Shown piece after piece: positions 9,938 through 19,625 of a DNA stretch of 37,902 nt (the stretch's first letter is position 1; every line of letters starts with the position of its first letter). The stretch covers positions 476-38,377 of the forward strand of contig JAKCWW010000980.1 of assembly GCA_026260175.1 (NCBI GenBank). The letters are read 5' to 3'. Position numbers and translations under genes: made by a program. The notes under the pieces are model-generated. The model did not search any database. It saw nothing but the letters and a program-made list of their open reading frames with translations, and was not told where the DNA came from. The DNA is from Reticulitermes lucifugus (Eukaryota; Arthropoda; Insecta; Blattodea; Rhinotermitidae).

Positions 9938-10082
9938 TTGTCAGACGTATCTGTTGTATATTCAGGTACATTTTCAGTCTCCACCAGCACCACCGGCGGA
10001 GCTGCTGTTGAATCTACACGTATTATAGGTTCCCAGTCCGCTGGGAAACGAACTGACAGCAGTAGTTCTCTTATAATTCTCT
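9938..10082 (-). CDS. Candidate alternative exon of the precursor gene (weak)
   Basis: A minus-strand segment of clearly higher GC than its surroundings lies between a CTCTTGTGTAG acceptor and a CAA|GTAAAT donor. The only frame consistent with phase-1 entry is open for 47 codons and includes RIIRELLLSVRFPADWEPII and STAAPPVVLVETENV. It enters in phase 1 and would leave in phase 2, exactly like exon 3 at 1236-1404. If the donor is not used, translation stops one codon later (TAA), which would make it a terminal exon. It has no dibasic sites and no RGFH motif. It could instead be a piece of a decayed transposon, since the neighbouring frame 9756-9971 is also open. Confidence 0.3.
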
Positions 10083-11934
10083 CTACACAAGAGATATGAT
10101 AACATGGTAGGATTATATAAAAATTATATATATATATAAATTACATATATAAATTATATAAAAATTGTATAAAATAATATTGTTTTGAAATTTTTCCTGA
10201 AGACACAACGGGATGAATTCCATTAAGTTACGTAAAGCACTACTTTCTTTATCAAGCGAAAGACATAGCCATGACCACGTGTCTGGCCAGCAAAGAGTTT
10301 TTTTTGTGTTTTATTTGTACTAAGCTGAAAGGTCTGGAAAATTCAAGTGAAGATGAAAATATTTACGTGTCACTTGTTCCTGACTATTATTATAAGTGAA
10401 AATATGTACATACCAAGACCGTCAGTATGGGAAAGTCGGGCAAAGGTTCCTCTAATAAGCAACACGCTTTCTTCCTTCCGTCATCTTCCCTTTTACTCGC
10501 CGGAACCGTTTATTCTACTGTCTTGCTCCCCTTGCCAGGAGAATACAAAGAGGATACGTACTTGCAAAGTCTGACTATTAACACCATCTTTCAGGCACTG
10601 GCGTGAGAGTAGCTACTCTGTGAACGAATAATATACACTCTCAAGTTAGAGCGTTTGCTGTTGTATTGTGCATAATAACTTTACGCATCCCCGGAAGCAG
10701 AAGTCAGAGATTTAATGTGATGTTCAGGAACATTGGAGGCTAACTAATTCCATAAATCAATTTTATATCCGTATTACAAAGTACTCGAGAACCTGACACA
10801 CCCGCAGCTTACCTAGCTGAACCCGAAGATTTATTATCATGCTCCTAGTAGCTCGTCACAAAACCGTATTCTCAGACAGCTGATCCATGACGAGTATTTT
10901 TGATACGTCTCTCTGCTTAAATTTGGGTGCGAATGACCAAAGGTACGAAAATGTTTGCTGAAGAAAGAGAAAAGATAAAGTCCTCATCGTTAGGTAAATG
11001 TCATGCCATGGGCACTACCGAAGAATTGGAGGTACATCTCCACATATTCTTAAACTCTGCACTGGATTATGTTATATTTTGTCTCCGGCTGCTTTATTCT
11101 CAGAAGAAAAACCTCCTGGCACTGCTTGGACATGTGACAGTATGAGCCTCATAGTCAATATGGATGTGGAAGAAAAGAGAAAATATCTGATTGTGGGGTA
11201 TTTCTAGAAGATTTTCTTTCGGAAATTAACTTTTATAGACCCCAGACTAAATAGTAGAAATCTGGTAATATGCCAAAATAAATTGAAAACCCCTTCTCCG
11301 AAATAATTCAGACTGTTGATTTTAGATTTCGGCATTTGAGTGAATGCCCTTTTTAAGCAATTGTTATTTTGTCCATTTGCGTTATTAACGTCTGACTGCG
11401 GCGAGCTGTTGCAGAGTCTTGATGTCGGTTTTTACTTCATCACGCTTAAAAGCACGAAGCTTAAGCACTTTTATTTAATGGACAGCAGTGAGATGACGGT
11501 AGAAGCTAGCCATGTAATTAAAAAAGGAGACAAAACGGGAGAAGGAAAAAAATTAATTTTCTTAAGCTGCAGACACGGAACACCAAAGAATAAAGAAACG
11601 TGTTAAAGTAATGACCAGGAGCTGAAAGGCAGCCCACGTTTGGTAAAATATTAGGTGGAAGTCTGTTACTCTTCTCACACGTAAAAGGCCAAGTTTTTAA
11701 ATACGGATAAACGAAGTGGGTTCCTTAACGTTTGCTTATAGACCCCAAATAAGAAATGTAACTTAACTGCAATTTTACAAATATTAAACTAAAATGATGA
11801 CAAAACTAGAACGGTTTGTAATTTAGCAAAACCTGTTGCTATAGCTTTACGCCTTATTTTGGTCTATATAAACCATATTTCATTTTCCATATTGTTTGTT
11901 TTTATGTAATGTTCTATTATTATCACCGGCACAG
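10083..11934. other. Intron sequence, AT microsatellite then nothing recognised
   Basis: An (AT)n/ATATAAATT-rich microsatellite occupies about 10115-10165. The remainder contains ORFs up to 88 codons (11340-11606, plus) with no recognised domain or splice structure. I see no gene. Confidence 0.5.
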
Positions 11935-12010
11935 GCTTAGCGTAGCTCTCTTTGTTGAACGAGATTTGTATTCTTGAGATACTCAGTTCGATTCTACCTG
12001 AGGTCACTGT
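11935..12010 (+). repeat. tRNA-like SINE head (diverged)
   Basis: CTTAGCGTAGCTCTC resembles an A box, and CAGTTCGATTCTACC 35 nt downstream resembles a B box. Followed by GTCACTG and unassigned sequence. No acceptor stem can be formed, so it is a SINE remnant rather than a tRNA gene. Confidence 0.4.
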
Positions 12011-12894
12011 CTGTTATCACTGACATGTCAACATAAATACAGAGCGAGTACGTGTAAGATACTCCAATGCCACAACGTCCCAAATCATTTGTGACCATCT
12101 TTACATGTTCTCTAAGGCTTGACCGATAATGCAGTTTGCCAAAAAATAATAAATCAAGGATACACAACATGAATTTCTCATATGTTTCATGTCGGTGATG
12201 AGTAAGTCAGATTTTGTCTGTAGCCTCTGAAATAATTTGTTATCAACAGTTAACGGTCAGATGCTGTCAAATTCTTTGATTCTTCTGCTTAACTTCCATT
12301 CGTAAATAGCGTACATCTTTAAGGTGTGTCTTCACAGCGTAGTCTGCTTGTACGAGGGTTAAATTTATTTTCGGGCATTTTGGTTTTGTGTGTGTGGATG
12401 GATTTAAGTGGCTCAGACTATGGACTAGTGGCTGGCTTGGGGCTGACTAAATGGCAGGGTAATATTAATGGATCTTAAACGAGCAGAGTTATCTAGATTT
12501 ATCTGGCTCATATTTAATAGGCTAGTGACGGGATCTTTCAAATACGGTAATAATGAGCCTTTGATTTCCTAAGTAGCTGGGAATGTCTTGACTAACTGGG
12601 CGTCTGATGTCTTCTCGGGGACCCATCTGCATAGAGTTAGCTGCATTCACCATGCTATATGCAGCGTGTGGTAAAGTGATAACACAGCAATCCTGCTACA
12701 TTTCTTCGACCAAGAATTTTAGTCGTATTTGTTACCTGCTCTAAAATCCCTGCTATGAAAGTTTGTTTCAGGGAATAATTAGACATCACAGACTCTTAGA
12801 TTATTGACCTCAGACAGTTCCTTATTGTGACAAATTTGAACTGAGTATCATTATCCTATACGCTTCATGTGACACAGCTGACATGTTATCCTAC
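12011..12894. other. Intron sequence, nothing recognised
   Basis: Right part of the long intron of the minus-strand precursor gene. The GTAGG donor of exon 2 lies at its right edge. No other feature was seen. Confidence 0.5.
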
Positions 12895-13051
12895 CAGGGA
12901 AGGAATCAGAGATGTAATAGCGAGTGCCACTGGTGCTGGGGAGTCCCAAAGCGAACTGTGTCTTCAGTTCGTTGTAGCCATCCTCATCGGACGGTAATCC
13001 CAGAAAGTCTTCAACCTCTGGCTGACCCTGCTTCGCTGGACGGCCTCTCTC
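12895..13051 (-). CDS. Exon 2 of the secreted peptide precursor (residues 40-91)
   Basis: This minus-strand exon encodes the spacer region of the precursor. It follows the acceptor CATCTGTAG, with a GCTAAT branch-point-like site about 25 nt upstream, and ends at G|GTAGGA. Phase 0 entry matches exon 1. The single leftover base at the donor gives phase 1, matching exon 3, where G|AG forms Glu92. One frame is open throughout while another meets a stop. The peptide is polar and acidic (VEDFLGLPSDEDGYNELK), contains LGLPSTSGTRYYISDSFP just before the first RGFH segment, and has no Cys and no dibasic pair. It is GC-rich relative to the surrounding intron. A plus-strand ORF over it (12883-13068) is a shadow. 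A LINE 3' end lies only about 60 nt upstream of its acceptor. Confidence 0.85.
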
Positions 13052-13111
13052 CTACAGATGTGACGTAAATAAAATTAGCAACACAAACTCTTCTCTATAC
13101 GCTGGCACTAT

Positions 13112-13740
13112 TTGATAATAATTCAGTTCAATTCAGTTCAGTTCTGGTTTATTAATGTGCCGAATCAACAGCCAGGTGGCCAATTACAGAAGCAGTACAA
13201 CAAACAAACACAAATAACAATGGACAAGAAACAGGACAAGAATAAAACTAACACAACAAAACAAATAAGTAAACAAACACTAACTTGCTTAAATAATTAA
13301 TAAGAACACCTTAAAATAATGCAATAAAATTTCACATCTGACTGAGTGTAACAAATTCCCTTCTAAAAACATCCATATGATTACAAATAGAATTTGCCGC
13401 AATTACACACCGGCCAGAGGGACAGTTTTTATAATATGAGCTAACATGAAACAAAGAAAAGTCACGGAGGTTCCGAGTGGGAACTCGTAGACCAATAATG
13501 TCTAAAGTAGACGGACAGGATTTAGAACCTAATAAAACATTAATGACTAAAATTGCATCAAGTTGATGTCTTCTGTCATGTAAAGTACGTAAATTAAGTA
13601 CTTGAAGAGCGTTAGCATAACTATAACCATTGCTATCTCGAGAGAGGAATCGATTATAACATAAAGTTACAAACTTCCTTTGAATGCGCTCAAGCTTTTT
13701 TGCATCAGTAGAAGTAATTGAATTGCATACTACTACTACT
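13112..13740 (-). pseudogene. 5'-truncated LINE (Jockey/CR1-like): RT C-terminus plus 3' UTR
   Basis: The minus strand reads NSITSTDAKKLERIQRKF, then TLHDRRHQLDAILVINVLLG, IGLRVPTRNLRDFSLFHVSS and NCPSGRCVIAANSIC, ending at a stop at 13332-13334. This is the thumb/C-terminal region of a Jockey/CR1-type ORF2. Downstream is a roughly 210-bp T/G-rich 3' UTR with TTAATAAACC and a CTGAA-type repeated tail ending near 13115. The frame is nearly intact, so the insertion is fairly young. The 5' truncation falls inside a (TAC)n microsatellite. It is the same family as 21525-22555, and lies in the gene's sense orientation just upstream of exon 2. Confidence 0.85.
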
Positions 13741-13756
13741 ACTACTAATAATAATA
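13727..13756. repeat. (TAC)n(TAA)n microsatellite
   Basis: A run of TAC triplets grades into TAA triplets, at the truncated 5' end of the adjacent minus-strand LINE. Confidence 0.9.
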
Positions 13757-13769
13757 ATACCACTATAAT

Positions 13770-14007
13770 AATATAAAGGTAAAAGGTAAAGTAAAATTTC
13801 ACCCTATAACCTGCCATGAAGGCACAGAGGTGACTAGAGGTATAGCTCTAATCTTTCTTTAACCTCGGCGTTAGGTGGGGATGGGTGGTTAACGCCACGC
13901 CCCGGCCGCTTTACCCCCGGGAATAACCCGGTGCCCATTGTACAGAAGGCTGTGTGGGTTAAAACAAAATCACTACCGTAAATAAATAAATAAATAAATA
14001 TATATAG
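13770..14007. repeat. GC-rich interspersed element with (AAAT)n tail
   Basis: The segment opens with AAGGTAAAAGGTAAAG, contains ACCTGCCATGAAGGCACAG and the GC-rich core GCCCCGGCCGCTTTACCCCC, and ends in (AAAT)n at 13979-14007. Its composition is wholly unlike its flanks and it ends in a short-repeat tail, as SINEs and LINEs do. I believe it is a dispersed repeat of insect genomes but cannot name it. Confidence 0.45.
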
Positions 14008-14200
14008 TGACATGTACTAGTACATAAAGAAAAGATGCTTAACAAATACCAAAAATAAACTTTCTTTCTTTCCAAATAAGAGGTCCAGATAGCGAAATGC
14101 GCTGTATAGTTCACGTCACACAGAGCAAGTAAGCGTGGGTGAAGTATTTGACCTGACGGTCACTGAGCTGTGTTGGCGGGACACATTAAGCCCGGCCATG

Positions 14201-14467
14201 TCACTCGTCCAAACACGAGTTATCGGCTCCAACAACGACCATCAAATCGATTATGGAGCAATCTAACACACTTGTACATAACCGAAATGACTTGAATAAC
14301 CATGCTGAAAACTCAGGTACGCAAATGGACATACTTCTATCTTGGAGTACAATACTTGAAGGGTTACTGGTAATTAAATTTCCGTGAACACACGCCACTT
14401 TCAATACAGAAGGCACAGGTAGGGTTACGTCAATCTGCTTGGAATTCAGCACTGATATTCCAGACAT
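14201..14467 (-). pseudogene. Possible LINE endonuclease-domain relic
   Basis: An 88-codon minus-strand frame contains VPSVLKVACVHGNLITSN and SMSICVPEFSAWL. The layout weakly resembles the start of the endonuclease domain of Jockey/CR1 ORF2 (a hydrophobic strand followed by N-A-R-S-L, then D-I-x-x-x-x-E-T-W-L), but the key N and E residues are not preserved. It could be chance. Confidence 0.25.
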
Positions 14468-14689
14468 TTAATTATGTGGATATCGAAACGTTTCATATTA
14501 TTTATTTACTTACTGTCATTTTTTATCGTGTTGTAACGACGCTTTCAGTTGCCAAAATTATACGGTATAAAATTACTGAAAATAACTACGAATCTATTCG
14601 GAACGAAAGGGTCATGATCTAATTTAAGGCACTGTTTCGCGATTTTTGGGGACAGATCTGTGGTCTAACATCAAAGCATAAACAACTGC

Positions 14690-14890
14690 GCAGATCTCGT
14701 GCGAGATTTAAGATTGTCGAGGCTGTGACTCTGAAGAATACTATCTCCTAGGATGCGACGCCGTGTAGCTACCAATCCTTTATCCTGAATATGAAAGCAG
14801 AACATTCCTCCGAAATGTCGACCAATTTTTACCAAAACACACTACGCCAGATCCCAGAGAAAGTATTCTTCAGACTTTTCATTAATTAGA
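14690..14890. repeat. Head-to-head pair of repeat-family fragments
   Basis: The plus strand from about 14812 reads CCGAAATGTCG, TTTTTACC, CACACTACGCC and CCCAGAGAAAGTATTCTTC. The minus strand from about 14795 down to 14690 reads the matching GTAGCTACACGGCGTC, CCTAGGAGATAGTATTCTTC and a CAATCTTAAATCTC end. So two copies of one family diverge from a centre near 14803. The same tail occurs at 16490-16625, 17155-17275 and 23020-23070. Confidence 0.6.
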
Positions 14891-15017
14891 TATTCGAGGC
14901 TACCATTTACAGTTGTCAGCAAATCAGCCTTCCATCCAAACTGATCCTTAATGAAGCGTAGTTCCAGATATCTACAGTAATACACGTGTATTTTACAACA
15001 AGTATATTATTATAGCG

Positions 15018-15225
15018 GTGGGCCGGGATAGCGTAGTCGGTATAGCGACTAGCTACGGGCTGGACGGTCCGGGGGATCGAATCCCGGTGGGGGCGAGATT
15101 TTCCGCACCCGTCCAGACCGGCCCTGGGGATACTGTTAGTGTCACAGGGTAGTCGTATATGGCGTTGATGACAGGATGGCTGATGACTGCTGAGGAATTG
15201 GGAAGGATGTGGAAGAGGTGAGCAT
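15018..15225 (+). repeat. tRNA-derived SINE
   Basis: GGCCGGGATAGCGTAGTCGG carries an A-box-like segment and GGGGGATCGAATCCCGG (about 15071-15087) is a strong B box with its T-arm stem. Downstream is a GC-rich body (CCGCACCCGTCCAGACCGG) and GTGTCACAGGG, fading into GT-rich sequence. It is in the intron between exons 1 and 2, antisense to the gene. Confidence 0.65.
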
Positions 15226-16489
15226 GACGTTTCTAATTTTGTTTATATGTTATGATGTTATGTTGACTGAATGATTAATTTGATTTAACGATGCTTCTTA
15301 ATCTGTGTAGGTCGATTTGGTGTATTTAACAAGGATGACAGTGGCTGAGGCGATATAGCTTCGCATGATTGGGTGGAAGCGAATACAGCATGAAAAAGGA
15401 CTTGTAATGAAGGCCTGATTTAAGATACTATTCCTTTATTTGCCTGGAGGGACTGAGTAAAATTACGACCCACCCAGTCATTATAACCAGTGAGCTGCAA
15501 GGAATTCGAACCGCGCACCTCCCGACCCGCTCATATGAACTGACAGTGACTTGGGAGAGCTAAGACTCTGAAGTGACTCTCTGGGGTCGAGTTGATCCCC
15601 TGGACTTTTTGTCGTAGCTATGGGCCGTACCAAACATCGTATCAAAACAGTACTGATGGCTTCTTCCATCAGGGTTAGAGCGGACGAAACTTGAAGCTGT
15701 CAATCCACCTCCTACAGTTGAGTTTAGGAATGCGTGCACATTTACCTTCCCTATCTATTTGTCTGCGTGGCATAGACAATTACATATTATGAATTACGTA
15801 TAATGTTTATTATTGAAATTTACAAAATTAACCAGTATCTATGTAATGAAACTTTCATAGACTAAATTGATAAATTTGAAATAAATGATCATGTATTATT
15901 AAAATACCTTTTCCCGCCTAATAAGGAGTGTTTTCCTTTGAAAAATGTGCCCAAAATCGCCCTGCTTCGTACCTCCGGAATTAACTGTAGACTACTGAAT
16001 CCGCAAAAGTACCTGCTAATTACAGTGTGTGTCTTGTGACTTGTAGCGTCCTGTGAGGCGGGAGATATCGGCACATTATAGTGTTAAAGTACCAAGTATA
16101 TGATCCTATGTGGTATACGTGCAGAAACTGAAGGAAACATTCAGTTTTTTACCTCTTCCAGGCCGACTAGAGAAAGAGTCAGCTTCCTGTTTTATCCAGT
16201 TTTGTCTCATATCATACACTATTAAATACTGATGACTGAGATAACCTATATTTCTCTGAGGGTAGATTAGGTGGGGAAATGGAGTAAACCTCTCACCTTA
16301 TTCTCTTGCAGAAGTTTTGTTTGCATGAAATTATTCCTGTAAAGCATCCAATACCTCTTGATATTGCTAAACTTAAGCACGGACTAACCTAATTCGAATA
16401 TTACTGTATTCTGGGTTGCGACATCTTAAAGTCTGGTATATAGATACAAAGTTTCGGAGGAACCTACTGACTCGGTCTTCAGGGTCCTC
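15226..16489. other. Intron sequence; one tRNA-like fragment, otherwise nothing
   Basis: On the minus strand GGAGGTGCGCGGTTCGAATTCC (complement of 15502-15523) resembles a B box, a likely SINE scrap. The rest is AT-rich with ORFs of about 60 codons that I regard as chance. Confidence 0.4.
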
Positions 16490-16625
16490 TTTTAACTTAA
16501 CGACTGGAACAGCGTGTTTCTCCAAACCTTTGCCACTTACCTTCCAAGCTACACGGCGTCATATACCAGAAGACTTAATATTGATGTTCACCGTCGTGAG
16601 AACCCCAGTTCTCAGAATGTAACCA
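16490..16625 (+). repeat. Repeat-family tail fragment
   Basis: Contains CTTCCAAGCTACACGGCGTC, ATATACCAGAAGAC and CGTCGTGAGAACCCCAGTTC, matching in order the tail of the family seen at 14690-14890 and 17155-17275. The plus-strand ORF 16416-16622 is carried by it and is not treated as a gene. Intronic, antisense to the precursor gene. Confidence 0.55.
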
Positions 16626-16707
16626 TGTAAATTACTTCAATTGTATTTAATGTAATTTAACTTTAAAAATCTAATTAAAGGAAATTAGATTAAGTCATTT
16701 AAGTCAC

Positions 16708-16824
16708 CTGCTGAAGAAGAGCGCGGAGTATCTCCTCGTCAGTGGGCACCGTGTTATCTTCCAAGTCGGGAAGTGTTGTTCCCATGCGTAGCAATGTAAA
16801 GAGTAGCAGCAGTAGAATTGTCAT
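16708..16824 (-). CDS. Exon 1 (first coding exon) of the secreted peptide precursor, residues 1-39
   Basis: This minus-strand exon starts with ATG directly after the acceptor TTATTTTCTTTCAG, so the 5' UTR must lie in an upstream exon right of 16824. Thirty-nine codons are open to CAG|GTGACT, in phase 0, matching exon 2; reading through instead would give a stop two codons later. Residues 2-17 (TILLLLLFTLLRMGTT) form a short secretory signal peptide with a leucine core; cleavage is likely just before LPD. The rest (NTVPTDEEILRALLQQ) is acidic and helical. A signal peptide alone on a short first exon, with introns of 3.7 and 11.5 kb downstream, is usual for insect neuropeptide genes. There is a second Met at residue 14, but it would lose the signal core, so the first ATG is chosen. 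Confidence 0.85.
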
Positions 16825-17154
16825 CTGAAAGAAAATAATATGAAGCATAATCACATTAAATGCAAAATAGTAACTGAAACCTCGGTGACATACTGTGAAG
16901 GCTCTAGAATCAGGCTGGGTATCCCGCGTTTTGTCCTTTTGCTAATATAATCAGGTTAGGCAGAAATGTAGGACGAGGTCTGACGTGTCTGTGCAGCAAG
17001 TATCAGTAGTGGTGACTTGACGGTTATTGGATCATGAGACTACGTGTTTCAGAACTTTCTTCTAAAGAAGTAATTGACAGTCAGCATGAAGAGTATTGCC
17101 TTATAGTCTGTTAATCAAATAGTACCGGCATTTTACACGAATCTGCATTGTGAA
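16825..17154. other. Upstream of the first coding exon, nothing recognised
   Basis: The minus-strand polypyrimidine tract of the acceptor occupies the first 20 bases. No upstream untranslated exon or promoter could be recognised. Confidence 0.5.
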
Positions 17155-17275
17155 TGTTAGGGTGGGATGCCAGCCAGGGCTACAAGGAATCATATCCCAG
17201 AAGACCATATTCATAGGTCAGAGGTAAATTTCATATCGACCTCCGTGTGAACCTCAAATCTCACAGGTATTCAGT
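17155..17275 (+). repeat. Repeat-family tail fragment
   Basis: Reads CAGGGCTACAAGGAATCATA, TCCCAGAAGACCATATTCAT, and after an insertion GACCTCCGTGTGAACCTC, AAATCTCAC. It aligns in order with 16490-16625 and 14690-14890. Confidence 0.55.
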
Positions 17276-17710
17276 TTTTATTACAGTTGCTGTAAGTGTT
17301 CTATCGACATGGTGGTTTGTCTCTGCCAAAATATGAGCAGAAAAGAAGCAGACTCAAATGTTGCTGGAAGAAACCGATCGTCTGTAAAACATTCCTCGCG
17401 ATGAGACTTAGGGTATTTCATTACGAAGCAGGAAAATCTTTCGAAGTCTCCTGTGAAGAAACCGAAAGTATCCGAGATCAGGAAGCCAAAATCGAAGGTC
17501 AGAAGCCGTACTGATTTTCGTATTTGATGTGAAAGGTATTAACCGTTAGGTCTTCATTTCTTTCCTCCAAAACAAGCGAATCAGCCAGACTTTACACCTT
17601 GAAGTCATGGAATGTTCACGGCAGCGTTCGTCGAAAGTGACCAATGTATGGCCTGACAAGTGAGTTTGATACTACAATAAGACGCATCCTTCCTCAGGAC
17701 ATTGAGCAGA
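17276..17710. other. Nothing recognised
   Basis: A 72-codon plus-strand ORF (17296-17514) has no recognisable domain. Confidence 0.4.
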
Positions 17711-17750
17711 CGAAGCTAATAGTCGCTTTTCGCAATTTTGCGAACGCGCC
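17711..17750 (+). repeat. 3' tail of the ~500-bp repeat family (copy C)
   Basis: CGAAGCTAATAGTCGCTTTT then CGCAATTTTGCGAACGCGCC is nearly identical to the right end of the repeat at 26620-27149 and to the minus-strand copy at 20323-20792. Only this terminal 40 bp is recognisable here. Confidence 0.7.
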
Positions 17751-17849
17751 TAAAAAACTGTACAATAGTTTAGTTCTCGGCTTGAACTCTCTGAAACGTT
17801 GGTGTGTGTGAACTATCTGATGCGGCTGTCAACCCGAGATTTTATTGTA

Positions 17850-17910
17850 GTCCTCGGCTGTTTTGTCGCGAAGACCGAGGTTCGATCCCAGACCAATCGA
17901 TGTGGGGTTT
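17850..17910 (+). repeat. tRNA-like (SINE) fragment
   Basis: GACCGAGGTTCGATCCCAGA contains a good B box. An A box cannot be placed with confidence. Probably a SINE remnant. Confidence 0.35.
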
Positions 17911-18640
17911 GTGGTGGAAGAAGCAGTGGGATACTTCCCTGCCACTATCATCACCAACGCACTAGTCATACATATGCCTCTACTGTAGACGCTATATAAT
18001 GGTATTAACTTACAGCGTTACCAATTAAAGCGCTAAATAGGGAAACACTAGATATGAAAATATTCTGAATGAAGCAAACACAGAGTTCTCGAATGTTCTT
18101 TCGATTTGCTCATCGATAGATGCGGGAATTTTGGAAAATTGGATAAAAGGGGGCGAGGTAAAAGTAATACAAGAATTGATACGATCTAAATACTGGTACG
18201 TAGTGGCAAATGTTGACATTAGGGCATTTAGTGTCGCAATAGATGCAAAGAAAAAGAAGGCGCCACAGTGGATCTGGGAATACGACGGTATAATGACATT
18301 TGCTCTCACGGCACACAGCGTGAGACCCCAATGACATATAGTTATCACATGTGCGGACATTAAAAAGTGCACTTCAACGTGTAACAAGAGTAAAACTTAC
18401 TTTGGGAGAACCTTAAACCTTAGACAGACTATTACATTCGTATCGTACCCAGATACATGTAATTTTACAGGACAATTTGTGGCGCGTCAACTGAGTATGT
18501 AGTTATCATACGTACATTGTAATGTGTAGTAGATAAGGTCGTGATTGGCAGATGAAAGTTTTAATGGTTGAAGAATACAGTATTGAAATATTTGTTAAAT
18601 GACGTATGTAAAGTGAGCAGTATATTATGTATGTGACGGG
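17911..18640. other. Nothing recognised
   Basis: A 120-codon minus-strand frame (18025-18387) and a 67-codon plus frame overlap the same bases. Neither shows a domain, signal or splice structure, so neither is called. Confidence 0.4.
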
Positions 18641-18682
18641 TGACACTGATGATGACGCTGTAAGCGTCGAGATGCGTTTTGT
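18641..18682 (+). ncRNA. Hammerhead-like motif
   Basis: Box 1 CTGATGAT (18646-18653) is followed by a perfect 5-bp stem GACGC/GCGTC around the loop TGTAA, then GAGATGCG, a one-base variant of the GAAAC box. The stem differs completely in sequence from those at the other loci but pairs perfectly. The box 2 change (GAAA to GAGA) should inactivate a hammerhead. Confidence 0.4.
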
Positions 18683-19227
18683 CTATCAATTCACGTATTG
18701 ATTAATGTGCTAATGGCCGCTGGGTTTTGTAAGTGTGATTTGCGTCCCACACGATATGGTGAGATAAAAGTTGGTTTTAACTTGTCATGGTTCTCATAAA
18801 CTATAAAATCTCACGATGCTCTATGTATCGCCATGAGATCTGCCGTTGTTATAGGTGTGTTACCATGGTTGTCATAAACATAAACACACGTAGATTACAT
18901 GATGAATATCCAGGAACTTTGGTGACATTTTAGGAGACGGTCGATGAGACAGCATATGCATACGTACATAGACACTAATGATACATCACTGCGTTTATAG
19001 ACACACGAAAGCATGTGTTTGAAGTAAAATACTAAAACTGACGTTGTGTTGAAATTAAATGTTCTCTCTTCCCACAGAGAAGAATGAAAGTCAATATAAC
19101 ATTACATGTGAGCCTCAAAAATTAAAATATTTAACATGTAAACAGGGAGGTAAAACACGTATATAACACAAAATAAATTTATATGAGCTATGATCCGTGC
19201 ATTAATCGAATATATATGTAGAATAAT
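18683..19227. other. Nothing recognised
   Basis: AT-rich; no gene or repeat assigned. Confidence 0.4.
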
Positions 19228-19625
19228 GGTACCAACAAATGCACATATGTGTACTAAAATTAGTTCGTACATACAATGAAGTCCTACATGTTTACCGTAC
19301 ATCTACAAAACAACAATTTCGTTCGGATGGTGAATTGCTAACTGAATCTTCTACGTACTTCATCGAACCATTATCAACACATTCTTATCGCAATAACTCA
19401 TATGTATGTAGTTTTTAAACCATTAGCTCCTATGATTGTAATTACACCTTTGCATTGGTTCTGATATATTTTATATTTTTATAATTTAATTTTATACTTT
19501 TAATGTATGTAACCTTTCTATTTTATATCCCTGATGATGGCCACATAGTTGGCCGAAACATGTAGTAGCTCATTGTGTGTGTCAACTAATTTTAGTATAG
19601 GTGTACAAGTGTGCGTTTTAGTGCC
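19228..19625. repeat. Inverted pair of fragments around a hammerhead-like motif
   Basis: Left arm 19228-19293 (GGTACCAACAAATGCACAT ... CCTACATGTTTA) is the diverged reverse complement of right arm 19555-19625 (GAAACATGTAGTAG ... TTTTAGTGCC). Both share TACTAAAATTAGTT in opposite orientation. The left arm stops just inside the GAAAC box. The ACCAACAAATGCACAT end is also present at 28327-28342, so these are members of one family. Confidence 0.65.
19526..19575 (+). ncRNA. Hammerhead-like motif, complete core
   Basis: Box 1 CTGATGAT (19531-19538), stem GGCC/GGCC around the 8-nt loop ACATAGTT, then GAAAC (19555-19559) and ATGTA. CTGATGA and GAAA are the two conserved boxes of the hammerhead ribozyme. 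The following ACATGTA could give the short helix III and a GUA cleavage site. The T between box 1 and the stem is an extra base relative to the canonical core, and helix I is weak here. Confidence 0.45.

Noticed and set aside
10030..10047. Short 7-bp hairpin TTCCCAG/CTGGGAA followed by AAC
   Set aside because: Superficially like the stem-GAAAC motif, but there is no CTGANGAT box and the bases fall inside the candidate coding exon.
18025..18387. 120-codon minus-strand ORF with hydrophobic stretches
   Set aside because: Phe runs come from a purine-rich plus strand; no recognisable domain and the opposite strand is also partly open.
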